Below are positions 1 to 11,611 of a stretch of 64,000 nt of DNA, piece after piece (the stretch's first letter is position 1; every line of letters starts with the position of its first letter). Both the position numbers and the translations under genes were made by a program. This DNA is from Mytilus californianus (Eukaryota > Mollusca > Bivalvia > Mytilida > Mytilidae). The stretch spans positions 41,667,278-41,731,277 of the forward strand of contig NW_026262701.1 in assembly GCF_021869535.1 (NCBI RefSeq). Reading direction: 5' to 3'. The notes beneath the pieces were generated by a model. The model made no database searches, had not been told where the DNA came from, and saw nothing but the letters and a program-made list of their open reading frames with translations.

Positions 1-245
1 TTTTTTTAGTCTTGTATGTTTTATTTAATTTTAGTTCATTTATATATTTCGGAGTTTAGTGTGACGTCCATTTTCACATAACTAGTACACATTTTTTTTT
101 AGGGGCCAGCTGAAGCCCGCCTCCGGGTGCGGGATTATCTCGCTGTGTTGAAGACCCATTGATGGCCTTGTGCTGTTTTCTGCTCTTTTGTCGGGTTTTT
201 GTCTCTTTGACACATTCCCCATTCCATTCTCAATTTATATATGGA
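1..245 (+). mobile_element. 3' tail of a Penelope-like element (copy A, cut by window edge)
   Basis: This stretch matches the ends of two longer copies at 8100-8345 and 44270-44503. They share the segment beginning 'ggggccagctga', the 'cctccgggtgcggga' block and the terminal 'ccccatttccattctcaat'. In those copies it lies downstream of reverse-transcriptase coding sequence, so it is the non-coding 3' tail of the element. The 60-codon open frame at 170-352 is only an incidental reading of this tail. Confidence 0.7.
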
Positions 246-1879
246 GGAAAAATCTGTCAGGTGTAAACAAAAAAGTTCAAAGTGTTGAGATCTCTCTGCT
301 GTTCTTTTACATCAAACGACTTTTTATAATAGGAGCTATTGCCCTTGAATGACGAATTTTACCATCTTTTATTTTTTGTCAAATCATCATATCTTACAAT
401 TAAATTGACCCGTTTAATATTATGGCTATTACTGGGTCGATAGCTCTGCTGCTGGACTGTTTGTCAGCATTTCGTTACTGCTAACTAAAATGACATGAGG
501 ATTGAAAAAGATTTATGCGAATTTTAAGAAATTTGCACACATGGACAAATTAACTAAAACGCTTATCATACACGAAGGAAACAACCTGTTAAATAAACCA
601 TCAATATGCATTTAGACATAAGCAACACACAAATACACCGGCATTCAAATGATCATGTTTCTACAAACCACAGTACAGCCGGCTACAATTTACAGCTTTT
701 GAAACGTGTGGTTGCACAAGGTGTTATATGCCAACCGACATAAAACTCTCTGCTGATAGTGTTTATTTAAATCGAGTTTATATCAAAATTATATTATATC
801 TTTTGCAAAGGAATGTAAAAGAGTATCTTTAAATACCATGCATGTGCAAGAATCATGCTATCTTCAATCTCCTGGGAGAAAACATGTCAGATGATCAATA
901 TATACTGACGGACTTTAAAAACGCAACACTAGATTATTCTTTTTAATTCTCATTTTCAAATATGCCATTCATGTAAATAAATGTATAAACATAAATTTCA
1001 TTGCCTAAAAAAAGTTTGCAGTTCGAAAGTTGAATTGATTAAGTCATGTGTAATGTTCAAATCATGTGGTGTGCACTGAAACCCTGGTTTTCCTCTTATC
1101 AATGGACGTGTTTCCGTCGAAGGCAATGACTGTCTGTAACTAGCGCCTAAAAGATTTACAGAAAAGTTTATCGGTTCTGTTGGGGAAGTTTTTAGTTCTG
1201 TTTTGTACCTCTTGAAAAAGAGTTGATGTAAGATGAATGATAATGACAATTTCATGAAATACAAGGATATAATTATATAGTTATTTTAAAGGAATAGCGC
1301 TTTTGTTGCTGTTTCTCCTCTTGATTGTTAACAGCAAGATTCATAGCTTCCGCATTTCCTAAGGATCTCAACAGACATTGTATTTTGCCCCCTATATGTC
1401 GAATTGTTATTTTTGTCGCGGTCTGGTTAACGCATACCCCATACCCCTTTTCATTCACGCCGTGAGTCCTTGAATTGGTTAGAAACATACGTTTATTATA
1501 GAAGATAAGTCATATATAAGTAACTATGTCAACTTAGCATTTATCATCTGAATATTTGGATTGTTTCATATTTTTCAGAAATTATATGATGCATGTCGTC
1601 CCATTATAATGGTTACTGTCAGGGTGCACTTTAATTAATTTACCGCTATTTCATTGGGTATTTCGTTTATGTAATAGTTTTTAAGTAACTTGATATAAAA
1701 ATGAGTAACAATCAATGGTAAGCATGAATAGTCGTTATATGAGGATCAATAATGATTTGAAAAAAAAATCACCAAAATGTGTGTTGCTTTTTTAAAGTCC
1801 CTCAGTATGCAATGAATTTAAATTGAGAAATAAAGCAAAAAGCATAAAAGATTCATTTAAAGTCGGTTATACATATAAC
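246..1879. other. Intergenic, nothing recognised
   Basis: AT-rich sequence with short open frames only (for example 998-1264 and 1273-1488 on the minus strand). None has a recognisable motif or a flanking splice site. I see no repeat structure here. Confidence 0.5.
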
Positions 1880-2560
1880 AATATAACATAAGCTCTGTAG
1901 AGCTTTTATCCGACATACATATATATGATAAGCACAAGACATAAAACACATGAAACAGTAAGCACATCATGCAAAGAATAAATAAATGGTATCAGCACAG
2001 CAAATTATAGCAATTAATAAGTAAAATTAAAGAATATAAAGCAAACATAAAATGCAGATAAAATAACATTCATGCAATAGCTATTATATAAAGCACTAAA
2101 AGTAATTCTAGCATTTAAAAAACACAAATAAAAAAGTATGTATCAAAATATAAAAGCCAGAGTAAATAAGATAAATAAGCGATCTACAGCACACTGAGAT
2201 CTGCAGGAGGAACACTGACACGAACTGCCCTCCCAATTACCAACCAAACTTTTGAACTGTCCCAAAGGCATATCTTCCCTCATCTTATTCGGCAGTTCGT
2301 TCCAGAGTTTGACTCCTGCATATCTGAATGAGTGTAGCCCATGGGTAGTTGTCCTTACCCTGGGAATATCTGCTATATTATTATTTCTGAAAGAGTAATT
2401 ACAGTTTTTAATTTCAATAAGGTGATGTAGATATAACGGACATTGTTTACTCATAATTTTATACACCTCTATTACAATCATTTTAATTCTTCTGATTTTT
2501 AAACTGGGTAGTTTTGATTTATTCAGATTATGACGGTTTTCCCCTTCCATAGGAAGCAAT
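1880..2560 (-). pseudogene. 5'-truncated LINE: C-terminal end of reverse transcriptase plus 3' UTR
   Basis: The minus strand is open from 2559 to 2143 (138 codons). The frame contains the block RVRTTTHGLHSFRYAGVKLW followed by NELPNKMRE and a cysteine-rich end (SSCQCSSCRSQC). This pattern is typical of the extreme C-terminus of non-LTR (jockey/CR1-like) retrotransposon reverse transcriptases, after the polymerase and thumb. No RT palm motifs are present upstream, so this is a dead 3' fragment of the kind left by abortive target-primed reverse transcription. Downstream (2142 to about 1880) is non-coding sequence ending near a short palindrome, aaagctctacagagctt, which probably marks the element's 3' end. 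The assignment to LINE is fairly sure; the clade is not. Confidence 0.65.
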
Positions 2561-3285
2561 CATAACACGTAAAATATACATGTAAAGATATATTATTAAA
2601 ACAATGAGTCAAATATTTTAATAGAAAAAAAATGAGTAACCTATTTAACTTTTTATAAGTAAATTTAAAAAGTTAGTTTGACAATTATAATTCATTTCCG
2701 GAATTGTCGTTGTCCCGAACTGCCTATGACATGTATGGTATATATTGACTGAGCTAGTTTCAAGTCGTTTTGACAAATCGATCAATAATTGTAAGTAGGT
2801 TAATTGCATTTACTTTGCAAATTATTACTCGTTCACAAATACATTGACAAAATTGTTCATTATTGAAATAGAATTTCAGAAATGCTTGTATCTTTTTACA
2901 TAAATGTTATTTTCGTTTTCAAAGACATGCAAATTATACTTATTTTTCTGAGGGACATTAAATTCACTTGAAATATAAAGATTTCTTTTTCAAGAAGTAT
3001 CCGTAACGTAACTGCATTTTTTGCATATTTATGACTATCGGTAAGAAATGACAAAATGACATAACACTTGAAGTTCTTATTAGTTAGCAAATCATGCATA
3101 TCATACAATTATGTAGAGCAAAACAATCCATCCCTCTGATTCGAATCTTACATTTATTATAACAATGTATGCAATGTTTATTTATGTACTAATGGGTGGG
3201 AGAGGGGGAAACATATCAAGGACCTCATCAACCCAAACAGTCAATATGTATTGCCTGATCAAATATAGCCCTTAAACCAACCACT
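2561..3285. other. Intergenic, nothing recognised
   Basis: AT-rich; one short minus-strand open frame (2896-3108) has no recognisable feature. Confidence 0.5.
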
Positions 3286-3352
3286 TGGATATTGAAAAAA
3301 TGAGGATTTTTCACATGTACTTCCGCTAAAGAAATCAACCAATGAGGTTATA
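3286..3352 (+). repeat. 67-bp direct repeat, copy 1 of 2
   Basis: The segment starting 'cttggatattgaaa' and ending 'caaccaatgaggtta' recurs at 5251-5316 in the same orientation, with about eight mismatches seen by eye. The pair brackets roughly 1.9 kb. It could be the terminal repeats of a small non-autonomous element, or two independent copies of a short dispersed repeat. Confidence 0.75.
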
Positions 3353-3945
3353 TCCATATCCTCAGTGATTGATACAATCTTGCATCCAGTTCATGTTTAG
3401 TTATGGGCATAGAAAACTATATTGTCCATACAGCATATTTGCATGCCAATCTCAAATAACACCACTAGCAAGGCTTTCTCTTTAGGAATAGTATTCCCAA
3501 AACTCAAAACAAAAGTGTCTTCAACACTTTTATTAAATATTATTCTTTTATTTCTTTACAATGCCACTAACAATTTCAAGATACGTGTACACAGTTCTTT
3601 ATAAATAGTTTCACAATTCAATAAGTTCACATGAATTCGACCACATAGAAACTTATAAAGTCCAGTTAATGCAATGGACTCATATCAAAATGAACATTAT
3701 TTAAATCACATCTTTAGCATGATGAAAGCTTGTTGTAAGCAAAGGGACTTCACCTCCAAGTTTCAACTATGCTGGCTTGTCGCTTACTTTACTGTTGTTG
3801 GATCAAACTCACTCTTTACTTCCCAATCAGGAACATTGACAATTGTATTTCCACTTGATTCTTCTCAACTCTGCTTAAAATATATTAACCAATGACAATT
3901 TGTTAATTTGTACTTGTACAGCATTAATCACACTTCGAAAAGGAA

Positions 3946-4020
3946 AAATTCCTTTGCCTACAATCCACGTGGAAAACCACTAGGGAATCAGTGTCCCTCG
4001 AACTGTAGACAAAGAAATTT
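3946..4020 (-). other. Predicted long hairpin with two inner stems
   Basis: Arms at 3946-3962 and 4004-4020 (17 nt each) are complementary. Read as minus-strand RNA every position pairs, two of them as G-U; read as plus-strand RNA the same two positions are mismatches. Between the arms lie AGGGA...TCCCT and GTGG-TTTT-CCAC (minus strand), giving a possible three-way junction. No known riboswitch or ribozyme core was recognised. Confidence 0.4.
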
Positions 4021-4509
4021 AAATTAGAAAATTTCATCATACATAAAATTTTAGTATACATTGGTATACATATTCATTCCACATTATATTTAGTAAATAA
4101 AACAAAACAAAAATATTGCAACAATTAATCTTCCAAGTCAAACAGATTTTTGTGACATCTTTCAACACATCAATGAAATTATATACAAATCATATAATAT
4201 ACATCTCAAAATTAGGGACAAATTTTTAGAATTACTTTTAAATACTTTCAGTTCAACATAAAGCTGTTCCATCACAGTTTTTTTTTTTTTAATTCAAGTA
4301 TCGTGCCATACTGGCATCTTCTGCCTTTCTCTTCAAGACAGAAAAACATAATCTAGTGTTATGTCTATATTTACACCATTTCTTTTTTTTTTATTATTAT
4401 ATTTTCTGAAATCAAATCATTACTTAAACATGGAATTTGTACTCACCAGATTCTAATAAAAAAAAACCTGTCCTTTAAGGTTGATCGAACTCATTGACAT
4501 GAATTACCG

Positions 4510-4566
4510 TGCAATGTCATATTGCTTCTCCTTCATACATCAGCTTGTCAGTAACTCCCATGATCT
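4510..4566 (-). other. Possible terminal coding exon of an unidentified minus-strand gene
   Basis: On the minus strand a good 3' splice site (ttatgttttcag) is followed by about 15 sense codons reading IMGVTDKLMYEGEAI and then a TGA. This looks like the last exon of a gene whose upstream exons would lie at higher coordinates. None was found before the minisatellite at 4855, and I do not recognise the peptide. It could equally be chance or a repeat-borne exon. Confidence 0.2.
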
Positions 4567-4744
4567 GAAAACATAAACATTCTATTCATATTCTATGTAC
4601 ATTCAAACAGACCGCTCAACGCGGACCTCGACGAAGACACCTTATAATTCAATACACATCACTTCAGCCAACAAAACTAATACCAAGTGACATGTAATTT
4701 CACACTAAATGCTTTCACTTTCTCAATCTTACTATTCTTTTCTA

Positions 4745-4806
4745 ACAAAGTCTTATTATACATAAAATATTTTAACAAAGTCCAATTATACATAAAATAT
4801 TTTAAC
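4745..4806 (+). repeat. Two-unit tandem repeat (about 31 bp)
   Basis: Two adjacent near-identical units (aacaaagt..attatacataaaatatttt) directly precede the larger minisatellite. Confidence 0.8.
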
Positions 4807-4854
4807 GCGATAGCTCTTTGACCGGCGTTTAACCGACGCACGGCATACCAAATA

Positions 4855-5190
4855 TCTGACCACCTGGGTTAATAATAACTACCCATGGCAAAGTCTAAAT
4901 CCCAAAACATTTCACCATCAAGGTAAAAAATGACCACCTAGGTCTATTAAGAAGCCATCAAGGCGAATATAAATGACCACCAAGGTCTTAAAGCCACCAC
5001 GGCTAGTATTTTCTATTTAATGTTGCCACCAAGGCAAATGTAAAAAATTATAAAAATGACCACCTAGGTCTATTGCCACCAAGGCAAATATAAATTACCA
5101 CCTAAGTTTATTGCCACCAAGGCATATATAAATGACCACCAAGGTCTTAAAGCCACCAAGGCTATATTGCCACCAAGGCAAATGTAAGTA
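4855..5190 (+). repeat. Minisatellite of small inverted-repeat modules
   Basis: About ten modules of the form gaccacctaggtc, gccaccaaggc or gaccaccaaggtc are separated by A/T-rich spacers (aaatataaat and similar). Each module is itself a short stem-loop: GACC/GGTC or GCC/GGC arms around ACCAA or ACCTA. The mean spacing is about 35-40 bp. Confidence 0.85.
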
Positions 5191-5250
5191 AAAGTTAAAG
5201 AATATAATTACTTTGCCGACAACACATAGAGCACGACCATCCCATAGCTT

Positions 5251-5316
5251 GGATATTGAAAGAATGAGAATGTATCACATGTACTTCCACTAAAGATATC
5301 AACCAATGAGGTTAAA
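5251..5316 (+). repeat. 67-bp direct repeat, copy 2 of 2
   Basis: Partner of 3286-3352, in the same orientation. Confidence 0.75.
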
Positions 5317-6480
5317 CAAATTATCAAAGTTAATTGTAAGAATGTTGGTTATCATATTCATGACACTTTATAACAATTCCTATAAAGAGAATTCAACTGA
5401 CACTCTCCTTTAAAAAAAAATTATTACCATTTCCCTCACCATTGACATCAGACATTTCATTTATTTTTAAATGCATCCCTCAAAAATATTGTTTGTTAGC
5501 TGTTTATTTTTTATTTATTTTTCTAGTCTGCCTTTTGTAATATATTTGACAGGTTTTATAGTAGGTCTTTCGAAAATTCACATAAACAACTTATCTGAAA
5601 ATTTGTTATATAGAATGTAAAGGCATTGAAACGATTGAGTTGTGATGAGGTTAAGGAAATATTTTCATTTCAAAACAGGTTCAATTATGATTGTAATGAA
5701 AGTTATTCTATGCGAATATAATTAAACATGTCCAAGGGCTTTCTTTATAACGAATATCCTCTACAATGATTACCTTTTTGGCGATTTCAATTCTTTTTAA
5801 AAGCTCTTATATAAGGACCTTAATGTGCCCATCAAACATAGAACTATATTGAACAAGTCGAAAGCTTATTATAATGAATTGTTGTTTGCCCAGTAGTCAA
5901 ACCAAAAAGTCGAACGGTGTAATTTCTGTGAAACAAGGTCAAAGGTAGAGAAAGAACTTTCATGGCTTTTGTATGAAAAAATTATACTAAAGACAAGGAT
6001 ACAAAAATTCCTAATCAGATAATACATTTAAGAGGCCAATCACGCATCTGTACCTCTGTGGTGGGACTATGGTCATTTTGTGATGGATTTGAGCAGTTGA
6101 GACATTCAGTACCCCACCCATTTCATACATTTCAAATATTAACCTGGCATACATGTTTTGACAAAAATAAACCTTTAGCTATATAACGGTATTTCATGGA
6201 TAGGAAAAACGTAGATTTGTCAAATACCAGGTGGATTTATGACTGTGGTTGTATTTGCATTTTTAAAAATACTTAACATTTCAGAATTTCTAACCTAATA
6301 ATATACTATGATGCTTGAAAAAGTAACTTACTCAATCGTCTCTTCCCTCATTGCACAATAAATGTCCCCTTCCCCGAGTTTTTTTTACCAAAGAAGATGA
6401 TTGAGTTGTTTATAGCTATTTATTTGTTGACCAAATGCGCTTTCTGCTAAAAATGTAATTTTCACTTTTTTCATTTCTTA
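5317..6480. other. Intergenic, nothing recognised
   Basis: No open frame of note and no obvious repeat unit. Confidence 0.5.
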
Positions 6481-6484
6481 TAAA

Positions 6485-6715
6485 AAAGAGGCGAAAGGAT
6501 ATTCAAACTTCAAAAAATTCAAACTGACAATGCCACGGCAAAAAACTAAAAACGATTAAAACACAAGTAAAAAAACAGTATACAAAACACAACATAAAAA
6601 ACTAAGACTGAGCAGCACGAACCCAACCAAAACCCGGGGTGCACTTAGGTGCTCCGAAAGGGTGAGGAGATCCTGCTCCATATGAGGCACCCGTCGTGTT
6701 GCTCATTTTAGTACA
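6485..6715 (-). repeat. Dispersed SINE-like mussel repeat
   Basis: The block 'gagcagcacgaacccaacc' followed by 'gggtgcacttaggtgctccg' and 'gagatcctgctccatatgag' matches, in inverted orientation, the copies at 31650-31800 and 32070-32240. More degenerate copies lie at 15560-15720 and 60095-60600. No coding potential. Confidence 0.6.
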
Positions 6716-6729
6716 AACCAGTTACATTC

Positions 6730-7110
6730 AGGAAACGAGGACTGGATTGTAGTTTCGACAATCAACATACCCGTCGTCATCTTTTAAATAGATATTCCAT
6801 AACGGTCAACCAAGTCGTGATGCGTCTGTAAAATTTTCAAATGAATGATTTCAACTTCACTTGGAACTCTTTGTTCAATAACTTCCTTGTTAGAAGCAAC
6901 CCTCTGTCAAAGAAATCATGATGGGAAATGCAAGCTCTTGAATATCGTATCAACTGGGAAATATATGCTCCATAAGCCGGTGCTACTGGAATTTTGCTAC
7001 ATACAAATGGAAAGTTCACAATTGGGAAGCTGAAATCATCTCTTTTGTCCTTGTCAATTTTTAGATGTAAGTCAAGATATGAGGCAGACTTAACTGTAAA
7101 TTTCGATCAT
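6730..7110 (-). pseudogene. Penelope-like element RT fragment (minus)
   Basis: The minus strand from about 7019 reads NFPFVCSKIPVAPAYGAYIS followed by QLIRYSRACISHHDFFDRG and LLTRKLLN. This is the fingers-to-thumb region just downstream of the RT palm that is also seen at 42799-43509. The frame ends early and contains a deletion relative to the fragment at 10607-10822. It is a dead relic inserted head-to-head with the plus-strand copy at 7130-8345. Confidence 0.7.
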
Positions 7111-7129
7111 TGCAAAGGCTTAGAATTTG

Positions 7130-8345
7130 TTGTTATATATTTATACTTACAATGAACACTGCCCTTTCCTGGATCTTGATATCTTTATTTTTAACTGGAA
7201 ACTTAATACCAAAATTTATGATAAACGAGATGATTTTTCATTTCCTATAGTTTATTGTCCATTTTTAGATGGTGACGTTCCCTTGTCGCCATCTTATGGT
7301 GTTTATATATCGCAACTTGTTCGATTTGCTCATGTATGTAACAACGTATTTGATTTCAACGAAAGAAATCTCTGTATTATTGAAATGTAATTACACCAGG
7401 GTTTTCGATATCACAAACTAGTCAGAACATTTACTTTAATTTTATCATCGGTACAAGGACATCATTCGTAAATATAAATCAACATGCAGACATCTTATAC
7501 GTTCAGGTATTTCACATCCAGTATTTTATAATAATATTCTTTACAAAGCACAAAAATGTCGGCATTCACCTCAAAAGCTAACCAAACCTTTAAACAGACT
7601 TATTCGGAAATGATATAGTTACGATACTGTTGTCAAGTCATTAAGGATTGCATATTTGGTATTAATATTGATTCACTCAAAGGGTCTTTGCATCGGAAAT
7701 AAACACATTTATTCTAAAATCAGTTGTTGGCATGACACGGGTTATGTTCTTCTCATATATTTTATGATAGTATGATACTAAACCCCTAACGGGAGGGATT
7801 GTACTTGATTTTCATATGATGAAGACATAATCTTTCAATCAGTTTAATTGAGGTTTGGAGCTGGTATGTCAGTAACTGCTAGTAGTCCTTTGTTCATTTA
7901 TGTATCATTGTCATTTTGCCTAGTTTCTTTTGTTACCTATTCTGACATCGGACTCGGACTTCTTTTAAACTGATTTTTACTTTGCGTATTGCTATGTGTT
8001 TCTTTTTTCTACATTGACTAGAGGTATAAGGGAAGGGTTGAGATCTCACAAAACATGTTTAATCCCGCCGCATTTTTTCCCCTGTCCCAATTCAGGAGCT
8101 TCTGGTCTTTGTTGGTCTTGTATGTTTTTTAATTTTAGTTCATTTATATGTTTTGGAGTTTAGTGTGACGTCCATTTTCACTGTACTAGCACACAATTTT
8201 ATATAGGGGCCAGCTGAGGACCACCTCCGGGTGCGGGATTTTCTCGCTGCATTTAAGACCCATTGGTGGCCTTGGGCTGTTGTCTGCTCTTTGGTCGGGT
8301 TGTTGTCTCTTTGACATATTCCCCATTTCCATTCTCAATTTTATT
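7130..8345 (+). pseudogene. Penelope-like element, 5'-truncated copy B
   Basis: Codons from 7150 read CPFLDLDIFIFNWKLNTKIY, then DKRDDFSFPIV and PSYGVYISQLVRFAH, matching the PLE RT at 43310-43500. The coding remnant continues in shifted frames to about 7700. The 3' tail follows (7860-8345), ending in the same 'cccatttccattctcaatt' as copies A and C. The palm with its YxDD box is absent, and several frameshifts and stops show that it is inactive. Confidence 0.7.
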
Positions 8346-9220
8346 ATATCAATTATCCATATAAAAAAATATATTGTCAACTGCTTCTTTCAAATAAATA
8401 AATTTTGCGATATTTTAAAAAGCATTAATAGTATGCAAGAAGGACACGATCAATGCGACAAAATAGTGTTGATTAATATAATAGGCGGAGCTAAGAATTT
8501 TATAAATTAGGATTGTAGTCAAACGGCATGGGTTGTTTTATGAAGAATGATAGAATATAGCTTTCAGCCGATAAAAGATCAGCATTTGTATGAATTGAAC
8601 ACCTACAGTAGATATATTTTCAAAAGAATATTATCTAACCATCGCCTTTGAATCAAAATTCGAGGAAAATTTAATGTAACATTATGAAACTGTTATTTTA
8701 TTTTATATAATCAGATTGATATTGTAAAAGATGGAATGTTTATCTACTTTACTAGTGAAGCAAGATCTTCGTGCCTTTCCAGAGGACCTGAAGTCGTCAA
8801 AAATTATTTGTAAGGTTCCTGTTAGTCAATCTTTAGTTTTCTATGAAGTGCTATGAAAACTGTTGATTGTGTATTCGGCCTTTTTCTTTTGATTATGGTG
8901 TTATATTCGATTTGTGGCTTAGGTTGTCTCTTTTGAATTGAACCAGGGAGGGAATAACCAGTTTGTTCAAAGTTTAATGCTTTTTTTACCATTTATACTG
9001 AAAATGGTTAAGTGACATACAAAATTCCTCCCCATGACTTCCTTTATAATATTCTATATTGAAAAGAATTTTGGTTGGGAAACCTACTTATTGAGGCTCA
9101 GAGGGTTTGATATTATCTGGTTACCCAAATGGCGTACCCGTTCCTTTTATAAACAATTGACTTTTAAAAAAAAAAACAGAAAAAATAACAACCTTTAGCA
9201 AAGCAATATAACAAACGTTA
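8346..9220. other. Intergenic, nothing recognised
   Basis: AT-rich, no supported features. Confidence 0.45.
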
Positions 9221-9224
9221 CCAC

Positions 9225-9362
9225 TTTGAAACCTTTGTTTAATAGCTTTATTGTAAGCAGCAATCCAGTATCAAGAAATTCATGATAGGACACGCAAGCC
9301 GTGAAATATTAAATCTTCTTGGCTATGTTTACTCCATATGCAGGCGCTGCTGTTAATATATA
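9225..9362 (-). pseudogene. Short Penelope-like RT fragment (minus)
   Basis: The minus strand resembles the same RT segment as 6840-7000 and 10780-10920 (region encoding Ala-Tyr-Gly and the 'aagaaattcatgat' stretch). It is about 140 bp and heavily decayed. Confidence 0.5.
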
Positions 9363-10560
9363 ACCAGTGACAAATGTATGTATTAAAAATTTAGAAATGA
9401 ATTAGATTTCAAACTAGGATTCACTAACGTTATGTTTCGACTTCCTTTTAAGTACATTATACAATTCTCTTAAACACTTATGTTTTAGTACGAACAAATT
9501 AATAAGATATACTCAGGACAAGTACTTTACAACTTTTCACCAGGAAGTTTTTCCCTCTTTTTGTTTCATCTTCCTTTACTACTTCTATGAATAGTACAAG
9601 TGTTATTGTGAGGCGAAGTGACGAATTAATATCAAGCTCCATTGAAAGAAAGGTAAGGTCTAAATCTCTGCAGTAAAATTCTAATCATACAAGAAATATA
9701 TCCGTTCGTGCTATCATCGAATAATATTAGATTATCTCCCAGAAGTTAAGGTTGCAAAGTATTCCTTACTTTAAAAAATGATGACTACTTAAATATACAA
9801 AAACGTTGTAATTTCAAATATGATCTGATCATGAATAGCTTTAATTAGTACACTGTTTGTACAGTTATGTCTGCCTCTACAAATTGCACGGGTATGCTAG
9901 TGACTAAAAACTGTTCCAACAGAGTTATTAGGCAGTACGTTTGAAATCGACACCACGAAATTTTAAGAAACCACTGAACTCCGATAAAAGATTAATTGTT
10001 TATTAACAAGATCATATCAGCTAAAAACGTCAAATTTTGTCAAAAAAGATTTTTACATCATTCAAAATTAAATCAGCTTCAGTTATCTTCTGGTTTTCAG
10101 AAAAGAGGTATCCACAGTTCCAAGTTAAATCAGCAGTTAATTCTATTTTCATAGAATATGTTAACAGCATCGCAATTAAAATCAGCTTTATTCATTACAA
10201 TGTGTTCTTAGAAAAGGTACCCAGACTTTCAATTCTTATCAGCTGTAGCAGTCTGTTTGTTCTAACGAAACAGGTAAATATTATTTAGGTTCAAATTGTC
10301 TGCTGTTTTCATAAAAGTTGTTTACATCGTTTAAATTCCTAAAAATTTATAAGCACATAATTTTATCTAGTCGACATATACTTTAATGTGATATCATCTT
10401 TCTTTGACATATGTCATAATTTTGTATAATAAATAAGAGTGATAAGAGGAATAAAAAAAATACTCAACAGCACAATAGATCACATCAGCCAACAAAAACA
10501 TACTTCTCAATAAACATAGAAGGACAAAGAATTCTAAATGACTACGAAAAACACCTTGTC
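9363..10560. other. Intergenic; weak degenerate tandem structure at 10030-10320
   Basis: Segments containing 'caaattaaatcagc' or 'aattcttatcagc' next to 'agaaaaggtacccag' recur three or four times at about 80-90 bp. They are too diverged to define a unit with confidence. Nothing else is recognised. Confidence 0.35.
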
Positions 10561-10965
10561 AAGATGAAAATCTTACTAATGCAACGTCATCATGGTCATT
10601 TAGAAATCAGATTATGGCAGTATCAAACTTTAAATCAAGTAATGATAGGTGCTCATGAAAGATAAACAGTTTTCGTTCTCCTGGAGAAATTGTGGCTATG
10701 TCAATTGGAACATATACATAAAGGTCAACCAACGCATGATGGCGTTCGTAAAACTTTTGAAGGGATGACTTCAACTTTACCACTTCGAATCGTTGGTTTT
10801 GTAGCTTTCTGGTGAGCAACAACCCACTATCAAGAAAATTATGATAGGAAACACAAGCAGCTATTGTTTATCGTATGATATAAGAGATATATACTTAATA
10901 TGCAGGTGCTGCTTGAATGTTACTACATAGAAATAACAAGATCACAATTGGTAAGCTGAACAGGG
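10560..10965 (-). pseudogene. Penelope-like element RT fragment (minus)
   Basis: The minus frame 10822-10607 reads LLTRKLQNQRFEVVKLKSSL then QKFYERHHALVDLY. This is the conserved segment after the RT palm in this PLE family. It extends to about 10960 with decayed codons and is a separate insertion from the one at 6730. Confidence 0.65.
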
Positions 10966-11189
10966 GCGAAAGGTGCCAAAGGGATAATTAAACTCATAAG
11001 TCGAAAATGAACTGCCAAATTCTTTATGTGACTGTCCCAAGTCAGGAGCCTGTAGTTCAGTGGTTGTCGTTGATTCACATCTGTGATATATGCTTTTCAT
11101 ACATTGTTTTGTTTTAAATTAGGCCGTTAGTTTTCTCAATTGAATTGTTTCATATTTTTCATGTCGGGGCCTTTTATAGTCGTCTATAC

Positions 11190-11315
11190 GGTATGGTTTT
11201 TTTTCTAATTGTTGAAGGCCTTACGGTTGCCTATTACTGCTAACATCCACTTCATTTAAACGTTGCAGGATAGTTGTCACTTTGGCAATCATAGCACATC
11301 TCCTTATTTTTATAT
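11190..11315 (-). repeat. Dispersed mussel repeat ('gatgtgctatgattgcca' type)
   Basis: The reverse complement of this stretch matches the segment at about 18975-19050 (gatgtggtatgattgcca, then gacaact). A more distant copy lies at 56950-57030. It is non-coding and lies just upstream of the cGLR gene. Confidence 0.5.
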
Positions 11316-11611
11316 TGACAATGCCATGTCAAAAAACAAAACAAAAACGACCAAAAGACAAACAACACTATGCATTAGTTTTGTCGTACAGAATGGGTGT
11401 AAACCGACCCATATTGTCAATTGCTTAATGTAAGTCAAGATATGAACCGACTTATTGGATATATGTGGTATTCTTTATTTCAAGTTCGATGGGATAGATG
11501 TTTATAACTGAGTACATCTGTTTGTTTCTTTATGTATACAACAGTAATATTGCGAAATATATATATATCTTATAACCAATTGTGTTAAATAACGTCTTCC
11601 TTACAGCCGCC

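Noticed and set aside
3979..4000. Iron-responsive element (CAGTGT loop)
   Set aside because: The bases around the loop do not give the five-pair upper stem and bulged C required.
3946..4020. Hammerhead ribozyme
   Set aside because: A three-way shape is possible but the CUGAUGA and GAAA core sequences are missing.
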